From positions 1 through 9,065 of the forward strand of contig JACRCS010000257.1 in the NCBI GenBank assembly GCA_016218905.1: 9,065 bases of DNA. Direction: 5' to 3'. The DNA is from Deltaproteobacteria bacterium. GTDB lineage: Bacteria; Desulfobacterota_C; Deferrisomatia; Deferrisomatales; JACRMM01. The position numbers were made by a program, and so were the translations under genes. This document shows, one piece after another, positions 1-5,761 of the stretch. Every line of letters starts with the position of its first letter. The stretch's first letter is position 1. The notes beneath the pieces were generated by a model. The model worked only from the letters and a program-made list of their open reading frames with translations. It was not told where the DNA came from and made no database searches.

Positions 1-10
1 CTCCGGCGAG

Positions 11-709
11 GTGGAGACAAAGGTGCGCAACGTAGCCCTGAGCGAACAAGCGAAGATCGAAGCGTTTCTCAAGAACAGTGTCTTGGGAGGGCTTCCCCCT
101 GAAACCCTCACGGAGCTAGCCGGTCTCGCCGACTCGCTCCTCTTCGAAGCCGGGGAAACCCTCTTCATCGAGGGGGATCCGGCCGATCACTTCTTCCTCG
201 TTCAACGGGGTCAGTCCAAGCTCTTCAAAACCTCCCGCTCGGGGAGAAATCTCACGTTCACGCTGGCTACGGCGGGCGACGCAGTCAACGGACTCGCCAT
301 GTCTCTAGACCACTACTACCTGACGGCTCAGGCGATCACTAAACTCGTCGTGCTTCGTGTGGACAGGAAGGTCTACCAGGGGTTTCAGACTCGCCACCCT
401 TCCATTGCGATACGACTGGTCGCGGTGCTTGCTCAGGTGATGAGCCGGGAGCACGAACGCCTGCTCGAGGTCATCTCCGAGAACGCCGAGTACCGTCTGA
501 TCCATTTTCTCCGCGTGCTGGTGAGGAAGTTCGGCCCCCGCATCTCACTGACTCGGGAAGAGCTCGCCGAGTTCGTCGGGTTGACGACTGAGACGACCAT
601 CCGGCTCTTCGCACAGTTGAAACAGCGCGGAATCATCGCCCCTTCGGCGGAGCGAGGGTCGATCGTGATCTCGGACCCCCAGACGCTGGATGAGTATCGG
701 ATCCTCTGA
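11..709 (+). CDS. Crp/Fnr-family transcriptional regulator (5' end uncertain)
   Basis: A one-component DNA-binding regulator of the CRP/FNR superfamily. Residues about 25-125 form a cyclic-nucleotide-binding-like beta-barrel (EAGETLFIEGDPADHFFLV, then a RGQSKLFK strand). A long dimerisation helix follows (about 130-160), then a winged helix-turn-helix (about 180-210, LTREELAEFVGLTTETTIR). The recognition helix has E-T-T-I-R where FNR has E-x-x-S-R. I see no cysteine cluster suited to an Fe-S centre, so it is not an oxygen-sensing FNR proper, and its ligand is unknown. The GTG at 11 lacks a convincing ribosome-binding site and the frame is open to base 2, so the true start may lie left of the window. 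Length (232 aa) is normal for the family. The aldolase begins 139 bp downstream, and control of that cluster is plausible. Confidence 0.88.
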   Translation: METKVRNVALSEQAKIEAFLKNSVLGGLPPETLTELAGLADSLLFEAGETLFIEGDPADHFFLVQRGQSKLFKTSRSGRNLTFTLATAGDAVNGLAMSLDHYYLTAQAITKLVVLRVDRKVYQGFQTRHPSIAIRLVAVLAQVMSREHERLLEVISENAEYRLIHFLRVLVRKFGPRISLTREELAEFVGLTTETTIRLFAQLKQRGIIAPSAERGSIVISDPQTLDEYRIL

Positions 710-764
710 CGTCCCTTCCTTTCCCGGCTCCTCACCCCGACCCGACCAGAAGAAAGCCGTTAGT

Positions 765-778
765 ATGACCCCGGTCAT
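765..778. promoter_or_regulatory. Candidate Crp/Fnr-type operator
   Basis: ATGAC-CCCG-GTCAT is a 14-bp inverted repeat whose 5-N4-5 geometry matches the classical FNR/FixK box (TTGAT-N4-ATCAA) with different half-sites. It lies in the 139-bp gap between the regulator gene and the aldolase start, about 70 bp before the ATG. The neighbouring Crp/Fnr protein has a changed recognition helix (I in place of the S of ExxSR), which fits a non-canonical half-site. Assignment to that regulator is inference, and no clear -35/-10 pair was identified. Confidence 0.35.
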
Positions 779-848
779 GCAGACGGGCTCGTCGACGCCT
801 TACTCTGCCAAAACGGTGTTTACCGCGAGCCAAAAGGAGAGTGTGGAG

Positions 849-1667
849 ATGGGAGCGTTCCTTCCGAGACAGAACCGGATCCTGACCGCGCTACGAAACG
901 GCGCGACCCCGCTCGGCATGCAGATGTACACACGGTCCCCCGACCTGATCGAGATCGTCGGCTACTCTGGCTTCGACTTCGTCATGATCGACATGGAGCA
1001 CTCCCGGGTGAACCCCGAGACAATGGTCCAGTGCATCCGGGCTGCCGAGGCATCGGGCCTCACGCCCCTCGTCCGCGTGCCGGAGAATAACGCGTCCCTG
1101 ATTCGGAGCGCCGTCGAATCCGGAGCCCAGGGGGTGTTCGTCCCCCACGTGAGGGACGCCGCGGAGGCTCGCAGGGCGCTCGACGCTCTGCGCTACCCGC
1201 CTGAGGGAAAGTGCGGCATGTGCCCGGCAGTGCGCGGCTCCTACTACTCCCAGGAGGCCTGGGAGGACTACATGGCGCACTCGAACGAGAGCGTTATGTT
1301 CATCCCCCTCCTGGAAGACACAGAGGCCATCGAGAACGCAGAGGAGATCATCGGGATGCTGAAGCCGGGCACCGATGCCGTAGGCCTCGGCCTTGGGGAC
1401 ATCGCGAACTCCCTTCTGGCGAAAAAGGGCGAGAAGGTCCAGTGGCAGCACCCCTACCTCAAGCAGGCGTTTGACAAGGTGCTCGCCATCACGAAGAAGG
1501 CCGACATCCCGATCATCGGGATGGCTTGGCCCAAGGCCGACGTCGCGAGCGCCAAGGCGGTAATCGCCAACGGGACCAAGATCCTTATCTACTTCCCGGA
1601 CACCCACTTCTGGGGAGAGCTGTGTCGCAACATCATCAGGGAGTTTCGAGAAGGAAGATCAGGCTGA
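849..1667 (+). CDS. HpcH/HpaI-family class II aldolase / citrate lyase-like protein
   Basis: A 272-residue metal-dependent aldolase of the phosphoenolpyruvate-binding TIM-barrel superfamily. Relatives (HpaI, GarL, RhmA) cleave or form 2-keto-acid aldol adducts such as 4-hydroxy-2-oxoheptanedioate to pyruvate plus an aldehyde. Family signatures are IDMEH (Asp48, His51), LVRVP (Arg76, the substrate-binding Arg of HpaI), a [10 protein letters not shown] strand at 93-101, and RYPPEG at 115-120. Glu156 ([10 protein letters not shown]) and Asp184 (GLGDIANS) align with the two metal ligands. The open frame extends back to 690, overlapping the regulator, but ATG 849 is chosen because AAGGAG at 834-839 is well placed and the upstream 53 residues are low-complexity and outside the family domain. 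The dehydrogenase gene follows after 30 bp, suggesting an operon. The actual substrate is unknown. Confidence 0.88.
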   Translation: MGAFLPRQNRILTALRNGATPLGMQMYTRSPDLIEIVGYSGFDFVMIDMEHSRVNPETMVQCIRAAEASGLTPLVRVPENNASLIRSAVESGAQGVFVPHVRDAAEARRALDALRYPPEGKCGMCPAVRGSYYSQEAWEDYMAHSNESVMFIPLLEDTEAIENAEEIIGMLKPGTDAVGLGLGDIANSLLAKKGEKVQWQHPYLKQAFDKVLAITKKADIPIIGMAWPKADVASAKAVIANGTKILIYFPDTHFWGELCRNIIREFREGRSG

Positions 1668-1697
1668 ACCCCTAACAGCGTCCAAGAAGGACAGGTC

Positions 1698-2495
1698 ATG
1701 GCGATAGACGAAGTGGAAATGGGGGAGAAGGGAAGAGGCAGGCTCGACAGCAGGGTCGCCATCGTGACGGGCACCACCTCGGGGATCGGCGAGGCGATTG
1801 CGCTTCGCTTCGCCGAAGAGGGGGCCAAAGTGGTCATGACCGGCATCGAGCCCGAGATCGGCGAGGCAAACGAGAAGAAGATCAACGCCGCGGGTGGAGA
1901 AGCCGTCTACATCAACGTCGACTCCTTGGATCAGGGCCAGGTGAGAGAGATGGTCGCGACCGTAATGGAGCGTTACGGCCGAATCGACATCCTGGTGAAC
2001 AACGCGGGCTACCACATCGGCAGGCACTTCGATGAATCCAGTCCGGATGACTTCTGGCAGATGATCAACATCCACGGGCTCTCTCACTGCTACACGATGT
2101 GGGAGGTCCTTCCCATCATGAAGAACCAGAGAGGCGGCAACGTCATCAACCTGGGCTCGAAGGCGTCGGTGCGGCCCGGGGCGTTCGAACCGTTCTACTG
2201 TTTCGCCAAGGCGGGGATCAACATCCTGACCAAAGCCTTGAACATGGAATACGGGCCCTACAACATCCGCATGAATGTCCTGTGCCCGGGTGCCACCTTG
2301 AGCCGCATGACCGTGCGGGACGACACAGAGGACGGGTTCGCGCCCGGCTTCGGCGCCCTCGTCAAGGACTTGATCCCGCTGCGACGGCATGGCACCCCCA
2401 GAGACCAAGCGGATGCGGCCCTCTGGCTCGCCAGCGACGAGTCGTCCTACGTGGCGGGCGTCTCTCTCTACGTCGACGGCGGCATCGTCGTGTAA
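1698..2495 (+). CDS. Short-chain dehydrogenase/reductase (SDR), copy 1
   Basis: A 265-residue classical SDR that oxidises or reduces an alcohol/carbonyl with NAD(P). Visible motifs are the nucleotide-binding TGTTSGIG (24-31), NNAG (101-104), and the catalytic Asn124 (INIHG), Ser154, Tyr167 and Lys171 (YCFAK), with normal 13-residue Ser-Tyr spacing. The C-terminus ends in the usual YVDGG segment. After the second beta strand the sequence is TGIEPE, not an Arg-rich TGRR, so NADP preference is not evident. AAGAAGGA just upstream of ATG 1698 is a good ribosome-binding site. It shares long blocks with the next gene (LWEVLP/MWEVLP, SKA..RP, PFYCF.KAG, YV.G....VDGG), so the pair arose by duplication. 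It probably oxidises a hydroxyl intermediate linked to the upstream aldolase; this is inferred from position only. Confidence 0.9.
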   Translation: MAIDEVEMGEKGRGRLDSRVAIVTGTTSGIGEAIALRFAEEGAKVVMTGIEPEIGEANEKKINAAGGEAVYINVDSLDQGQVREMVATVMERYGRIDILVNNAGYHIGRHFDESSPDDFWQMINIHGLSHCYTMWEVLPIMKNQRGGNVINLGSKASVRPGAFEPFYCFAKAGINILTKALNMEYGPYNIRMNVLCPGATLSRMTVRDDTEDGFAPGFGALVKDLIPLRRHGTPRDQADAALWLASDESSYVAGVSLYVDGGIVV

Positions 2496-2533
2496 TGAGC
2501 TTAGATACCGGAGAATTCCGAGGAGGAATCGAC

Positions 2534-3277
2534 ATGGGATCAGGAAGGATTTCCGGAAGGGTGGCGATCGTAACCGGGGCGACCTCCGGGATCGGAGAGG
2601 CCATCGCCTACCGTTTCGCGAAGGAAGGGGCGAAGGTCGTCCTGGCGGGTCGAAGGGAAGCCCTGGGCGGGAGGAACGCGAAGAACATTGTGGACGCCGG
2701 GGGAGACGCGATCTTCGTGAAAACTGACGTAACCAGCGAAGCCGAGGTGAAGCATTTAGTCGCCACAGCCGTGGCCCACTACGGCCGCATCGACGTCCTC
2801 GTCAACAACGCCGGCATCCTGCTGCCGAAACGCTTTGAGAGGTGCACGGCCGACGACTGGCGCCACATCATGAGCGTCGACGGCCTAGGGTATCTCCACT
2901 GCCTGTGGGAGGTTCTGCCCCTCATGAAGGCTCAGGGAAGCGGGTGCGTCATCAACATGAGTTCCAAGTCAGCGACGAGGCCTTCGGAGGAGACGCCCTT
3001 CTATTGCTTCGTGAAGGCCGGCATGGATCACCTCACGCGGTGTCTGAACAACGACTACGCACAGTTCGGCGTCCGCCTGAACTCGCTGTCCCCGGGGCTC
3101 ACGTACACGGAGATGACAAAGGACGAGCCGCGTTTCTACGATCTCGCCAAAGGTGTTCCTATGCAGCGCTACGCCACGGCCGACGAGATCGCCGGCGTGG
3201 CCTTGTGGCTCGCCTCGGACGATGCATCGTACGTTTCAGGGGCCGATATCAACGTGGACGGCGGCTTGGTGAGCTGA
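2534..3277 (+). CDS. Short-chain dehydrogenase/reductase (SDR), copy 2
   Basis: A 247-residue SDR paralogous to its upstream neighbour. Motifs are TGATSGIG (14-21), AGRR after beta-2 (39-42, the kind of basic patch that favours NADP), NNAG (91-94), Ser144, Tyr157 and Lys161 (YCFVK). The residue aligned with the catalytic-tetrad Asn (Asn124 in copy 1) is Ser114 (HIMSVDG), an unusual change. ATG 2534 is chosen because AGGAGG (2521-2526) lies 7 nt upstream. An in-frame ATG at 2495 overlapping the previous stop (TAATG) would add 13 residues and allow translational coupling, but it puts the ribosome-binding site inside the gene. A longer open frame back to 2099 is only a shadow of copy 1. It is the last rightward gene of the cluster. 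The substrate is unknown. Confidence 0.88.
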   Translation: MGSGRISGRVAIVTGATSGIGEAIAYRFAKEGAKVVLAGRREALGGRNAKNIVDAGGDAIFVKTDVTSEAEVKHLVATAVAHYGRIDVLVNNAGILLPKRFERCTADDWRHIMSVDGLGYLHCLWEVLPLMKAQGSGCVINMSSKSATRPSEETPFYCFVKAGMDHLTRCLNNDYAQFGVRLNSLSPGLTYTEMTKDEPRFYDLAKGVPMQRYATADEIAGVALWLASDDASYVSGADINVDGGLVS

Positions 3278-3291
3278 AGAAAAGACCAAAT

Positions 3292-3308
3292 GAGAGCCAT
3301 GGGCTCTC
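3292..3308. terminator. Candidate terminator between convergent genes
   Basis: GAGAGCC-ATG-GGCTCTC is a perfect 7-bp stem with a 3-nt loop in the 80-bp gap between the convergent SDR copy 2 and ferredoxin genes. On the minus strand the stem is followed by a T-rich tract (ATTTGGTCTTTTCTT), so it could stop leftward transcription from the ferredoxin gene. On the plus strand there is no T run. A second GC-rich stem (CGCGAG/CTCGCG, 3331-3351) lies just 3' of the ferredoxin stop codon. Confidence 0.4.
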
Positions 3309-3357
3309 TCCTCACACCCGCCGTGGCACGCGCGAGCTCCGGGCTCTCGCGGGGCGG

Positions 3358-3576
3358 CTACCAGGCCACGACGGGCTGGAGCCGGATGCCGAACGCGAGG
3401 GAGATGGCGCCCTTCGGGCAATCCCGCGCACAGAAGCCGCAGTAGACGCAGTCCTCCCCGTACCGGATCGCCGCCTTCTCGGTCCCTTCATCCATCCGGA
3501 TGACATCCATGAAGCAGCTGTTGACGCAAATACCGCAGCCGGTGCACAAGTCAGGGTCGATCCTGTCAATGGCCAT
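3358..3576 (-). CDS. 2x[4Fe-4S] ferredoxin, AprB-like electron-transfer subunit
   Basis: A 72-residue bacterial-type ferredoxin. The first cluster motif is CTGCGICVNSC (Cys11, 14, 17, 21) and the second is CVYCGFCARDCP (Cys43, 46, 49, 53), so all eight ligands for two [4Fe-4S] clusters are present. A short hydrophobic tail ending in Trp follows, reminiscent of small electron-transfer subunits that pair with flavoproteins (APS reductase beta type). GGAGG lies 5 nt before the ATG on the minus strand. It is 105 bp downstream of, and co-oriented with, the FAD flavoprotein gene, and the pair probably forms one enzyme in which this subunit passes electrons to or from the flavin. The gap contains a tandem heptamer array. 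It could equally be a free ferredoxin. Confidence 0.88.
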   Translation of the reverse strand: MAIDRIDPDLCTGCGICVNSCFMDVIRMDEGTEKAAIRYGEDCVYCGFCARDCPKGAISLAFGIRLQPVVAW

Positions 3577-3592
3577 GGAAACCTCCGCTTCC

Positions 3593-3648
3593 AGCTATTA
3601 GCTTTTAGCTTTTAGCTATTAGCTATTAGCTATTAGCTATTAGCTTTT
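3593..3648. repeat. Tandem heptamer array (AGCTATT/AGCTTTT, 8 units)
   Basis: Eight uninterrupted 7-bp units: five AGCTATT and three AGCTTTT (order A-T-T-A-A-A-A-T, where A = AGCTATT). Degenerate copies continue to about 3690 (CAGCTAATCACTAATG, GGCTAATAGCTC), running into the last codons of the flavoprotein gene. The array lies in the 5' leader of the ferredoxin gene, 17 bp upstream of its start codon. It is AT-rich, unlike its GC-rich surroundings, and could change length by slippage. Confidence 0.9.
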
Positions 3649-3681
3649 AATCCGTAACTCCTAACAGCTAATCACTAATGA

Positions 3682-5307
3682 CTACTGGCTAATAGCTCGT
3701 ATCCGCCACTTCTCCGGAATCGGCTCCTTCCACAGCTCCATCCTGCCGTCCCTCTCCCGCAGCTTCACCCAGGCGAGCCAGTCGGTGTCGTCTCTGCGGG
3801 GGAAATCTTCCCGGTAGTGGTTGCCCCGGCTCTCGGTCCGGAAGAGCGAGGCGCGGAGGACCATCTCGGCGCTCAGGACCATGTTCCTCACCTCGTGGGC
3901 GAGGAAGAACTCGTGCCGGTCCCGGGCGAAGAGTTTCGGCACCACGTGGTCTCGGAGGAACCCGACGATGGTCAGGCCCGCCTGGAGCCTCTCCCCGTGC
4001 TTGATGTACTTCATGTAGTAGGGGGTGATGGTGTTCTGGAGCATCTGGGCCGCCCAGCGCGGGCCGAAGCCGCCCGTGCGTTCGGCCGGCGCGGTGAGGA
4101 GCGCCTTCAGCCGGGAGACCTCCGCGCCGTCGGGCCGGGCGAGGGCGTTCTTCCGGGCGAACTCCGCTGCCCCGACCCCTGCCCTCCCCCCCGTAACCGC
4201 GGACCCCGTGAGGCCGAAACCCGGGGCGGGGTGGTAGCTCCCGACGTAGCGGGTGCCGCAGCACTCGCCGGCCGAGAAGAGGCCCGGGAGGGTCGACGCG
4301 CAGGTCATGTCCACCGGCCAAATGCCGCCGGTCTGGGAGCAGGAGTTCATCCACCCGTCACCCCCGCTCATCTCGATCCGGCCCCCCTGAGCCGGGTCGA
4401 ACGGCAGGGGCTCCCACGGATAGGCGTTCTCCTGGCGCTTCCTCATCCGCTCGACGTCGGCCGGCGTCGCCTGGTCGAGGTCCCAGTAGATGGGCGCCCT
4501 CCCCTCGTGGACGAGGAACTCCATCGTGAGGTCGAGCTCGTAGGCGTGTGAGACGTCGATCTTCGCCCCCGACGACTCCCGGTAGCGCATAAACACGTTC
4601 TGCGCGGCGACCCCGCGGCGCCCGCCGGCGAGGTTCCCGGCGCCCGGCCAGGTGTACGCGTACTCCTTGGTCGTCAGGTCGGCACCCGCCCGGTAGGCCA
4701 TGGCGTCGCCGTCCCCCTTCACGGCCGAGGTGAACCCCGCGCACACGATCGTCGCCTTGGCGACGAAGAGGGAGACGTCGCCCTCCAGGAGCGAGAAGCC
4801 GAGGGCGCCGGCGACGCGGCCGTCGGCTCGGACGAGGTCCGTGATCATGGTCTTGTCGACGAAGCGGACGCCCAGCTTCTCCGCCTGCCGCCTGGCCGGC
4901 ATGGCCGTCGTCGGGGTCCCGACGGGGGCGATCGTAAAGGGGGCGTAGCCCTTGAAGTAGGGCTTGCCCTCCGGGTGCTCGGACGGGAAGCTCGCCCCCC
5001 ACTTCACGAGCTCCTCGTACGTGGACAGCGACTCCCGAAGGATCGCCTCGGTCCAGTCGCGGTCGTTCACGTACTGGCCCTTCCGCGTGACCTCGTCCAG
5101 GCAGGTGCGCAGGTCGGAGCCCCACTCTTCGCTGCAGACGAGGTAGCCGAGGGCCGCCATGGGCGTGGCGCCCGCTTTGCCGGCGTAGCCCTTGTCCACC
5201 AGGATCACGTCCGCGCCCTGCTCCCTGGCGCGGATGGCGGCGAAGCAGCCGGCGATGCCTCCCCCGATGACCAGGACGTCCGCTTCGTACAGGCGCTCGT
5301 TGGACAT
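3682..5307 (-). CDS. FAD-dependent oxidoreductase, fumarate reductase/APS reductase alpha-like
   Basis: A 541-residue flavoprotein of the FAD_binding_2 (fumarate reductase/succinate dehydrogenase/AprA) superfamily. The N-terminal Rossmann motif is VLVIGGGIAGCFAA (GGGIAG at 15-20) with Asp38 closing beta-2. KAGATPMAALG (44-54) occupies the flavin-adjacent loop. A second FAD segment is GLFSAGECCGTRYVGSYHP (342-360), then GFGLTGSAVTGGRAG (363-377). The C-terminal helical domain carries the family RTESRGNHYREDFPRRDD stretch (490-507). There is no signal peptide or membrane segment, so it is likely cytoplasmic. A strong GGAGGAGG lies just upstream of the ATG. The ferredoxin gene directly follows, as aprA and aprB neighbour each other, but at 541 residues it is shorter than typical AprA and no other sulfate-reduction gene is present. 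Reaction and substrate are not assignable. It may act on an acyl or dicarboxylic substrate of the adjacent catabolic cluster. Confidence 0.87.
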   Translation of the reverse strand: MSNERLYEADVLVIGGGIAGCFAAIRAREQGADVILVDKGYAGKAGATPMAALGYLVCSEEWGSDLRTCLDEVTRKGQYVNDRDWTEAILRESLSTYEELVKWGASFPSEHPEGKPYFKGYAPFTIAPVGTPTTAMPARRQAEKLGVRFVDKTMITDLVRADGRVAGALGFSLLEGDVSLFVAKATIVCAGFTSAVKGDGDAMAYRAGADLTTKEYAYTWPGAGNLAGGRRGVAAQNVFMRYRESSGAKIDVSHAYELDLTMEFLVHEGRAPIYWDLDQATPADVERMRKRQENAYPWEPLPFDPAQGGRIEMSGGDGWMNSCSQTGGIWPVDMTCASTLPGLFSAGECCGTRYVGSYHPAPGFGLTGSAVTGGRAGVGAAEFARKNALARPDGAEVSRLKALLTAPAERTGGFGPRWAAQMLQNTITPYYMKYIKHGERLQAGLTIVGFLRDHVVPKLFARDRHEFFLAHEVRNMVLSAEMVLRASLFRTESRGNHYREDFPRRDDTDWLAWVKLRERDGRMELWKEPIPEKWRIRAISQ

Positions 5308-5336
5308 GGAGCCTCCTCCGGGTGTCGCGAGTGTCC

Positions 5337-5359
5337 ATCCGGAAAGTGCCTTTCCGGAT
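5337..5359. promoter_or_regulatory. Perfect stem-loop upstream of the flavoprotein gene
   Basis: ATCCGGAAAG-TGC-CTTTCCGGAT is a perfect inverted repeat with 10-bp arms and a 3-nt loop, about 30 bp upstream of the flavoprotein start codon. It would fold in the 5' leader of that mRNA or serve as an operator. A related but imperfect hairpin (GTCCG..GAAAC-CGA-GTTTC..CGGAC) occurs at 5458-5484 and shares the TCCGGAAA core. Its function is unknown. Confidence 0.45.
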
Positions 5360-5360
5360 A

Positions 5361-5454
5361 GGCTGGTCGGCTAGGCAGCTAGATGGCTGGTCAGCCAAAA
5401 CACAATACATTCCGGGTCTTAGCCGACGAGCCGAGAGCCGACAAGCTGAGAGCC
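5361..5454. repeat. AGCC/GGCT-rich low-complexity tracts
   Basis: Two short tracts of degenerate iterated words lie upstream of the flavoprotein gene. 5361-5396 is built of GGCTGGTC, GGCTAGGC, AGCTAGAT and GGCTGGTC followed by AGCC. 5421-5454 is built of AGCCGACG, AGCCGAG, AGCCGAC and AGCTGAG. They resemble, at higher GC, the AGCTATT array at the other end of the flavoprotein gene. No gene is visible here. Confidence 0.5.
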
Positions 5455-5485
5455 TCCGTCCGGAAACCGAGTTTCCCGACGGACA

Positions 5486-5743
5486 CTAGTACTACAACGA
5501 GAGTTTAGGCGGGCCGGGTGGTAGCCGCCGCGGGCGCTCGATCGTCGGCTTAAGCCCCGCCCTCATCGTCATTGCGAGCGAAGCGAAGCAATCCAGCTTG
5601 TCTCGGCCGCCCTGGATCGCCACGGCCCTTCGTGCCTCGGGATGACGGCTGGGGTGCCGGGGAGGTTCGGAAACCCTTTGCCGGACCCCGGACGCCTGTG
5701 ACGGCCCCTCACGAGCACAAGGGATCCCTCGTTGTAGTACTAG
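5486..5743. mobile_element. MITE-like element with 16-bp perfect terminal inverted repeats
   Basis: CTAGTACTACAACGAG (5486-5501) is exactly repeated in inverted orientation as CTCGTTGTAGTACTAG (5728-5743), bounding 258 bp with no credible coding capacity. The interior holds an 81-bp imperfect palindrome. No clear target-site duplication was found. The right repeat overlaps a small hairpin (TACTAG-CCC-CTAGTA, 5738-5752) just downstream of the rt-cas1 stop codon. It could be a miniature inverted-repeat transposable element or the remnant of a larger insertion; the transposase family is unknown. Confidence 0.5.
5567..5647. repeat. Dispersed palindromic repeat (CATTGCGAGCGAAGCGAAGC type)
   Basis: An 81-bp imperfect hairpin. 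The left arm begins CGTCATTGCGAGCGAAG and ends ATCCAG; the right arm begins CTGGAT and ends ATGACG, around a 15-nt loop (5597-5611). The word ATTGCGAGCGAAGCGAAGCA belongs to a palindromic intergenic repeat that I recognise from many unrelated bacterial genomes (general recollection, not a search). The small rightward frame starting at 5572 (MRAKRSNPA) is the typical spurious translation of this repeat, not a gene. Confidence 0.7.
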
Positions 5744-5761
5744 CCCCTAGTAAGGCCTTCC

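Noticed and set aside
690..848. N-terminal extension of the aldolase, overlapping the regulator
   Set aside because: No family homology is visible in the first 53 codons, and AAGGAG is correctly placed for ATG 849.
891..1607. Leftward 238-codon frame antisense to the aldolase
   Set aside because: It is a codon-bias shadow of a well-supported gene, with no recognisable domain.
2099..2533. N-terminal extension of SDR copy 2
   Set aside because: It is an out-of-frame shadow of SDR copy 1. The SDR Rossmann motif begins shortly after ATG 2534, which has a strong AGGAGG.
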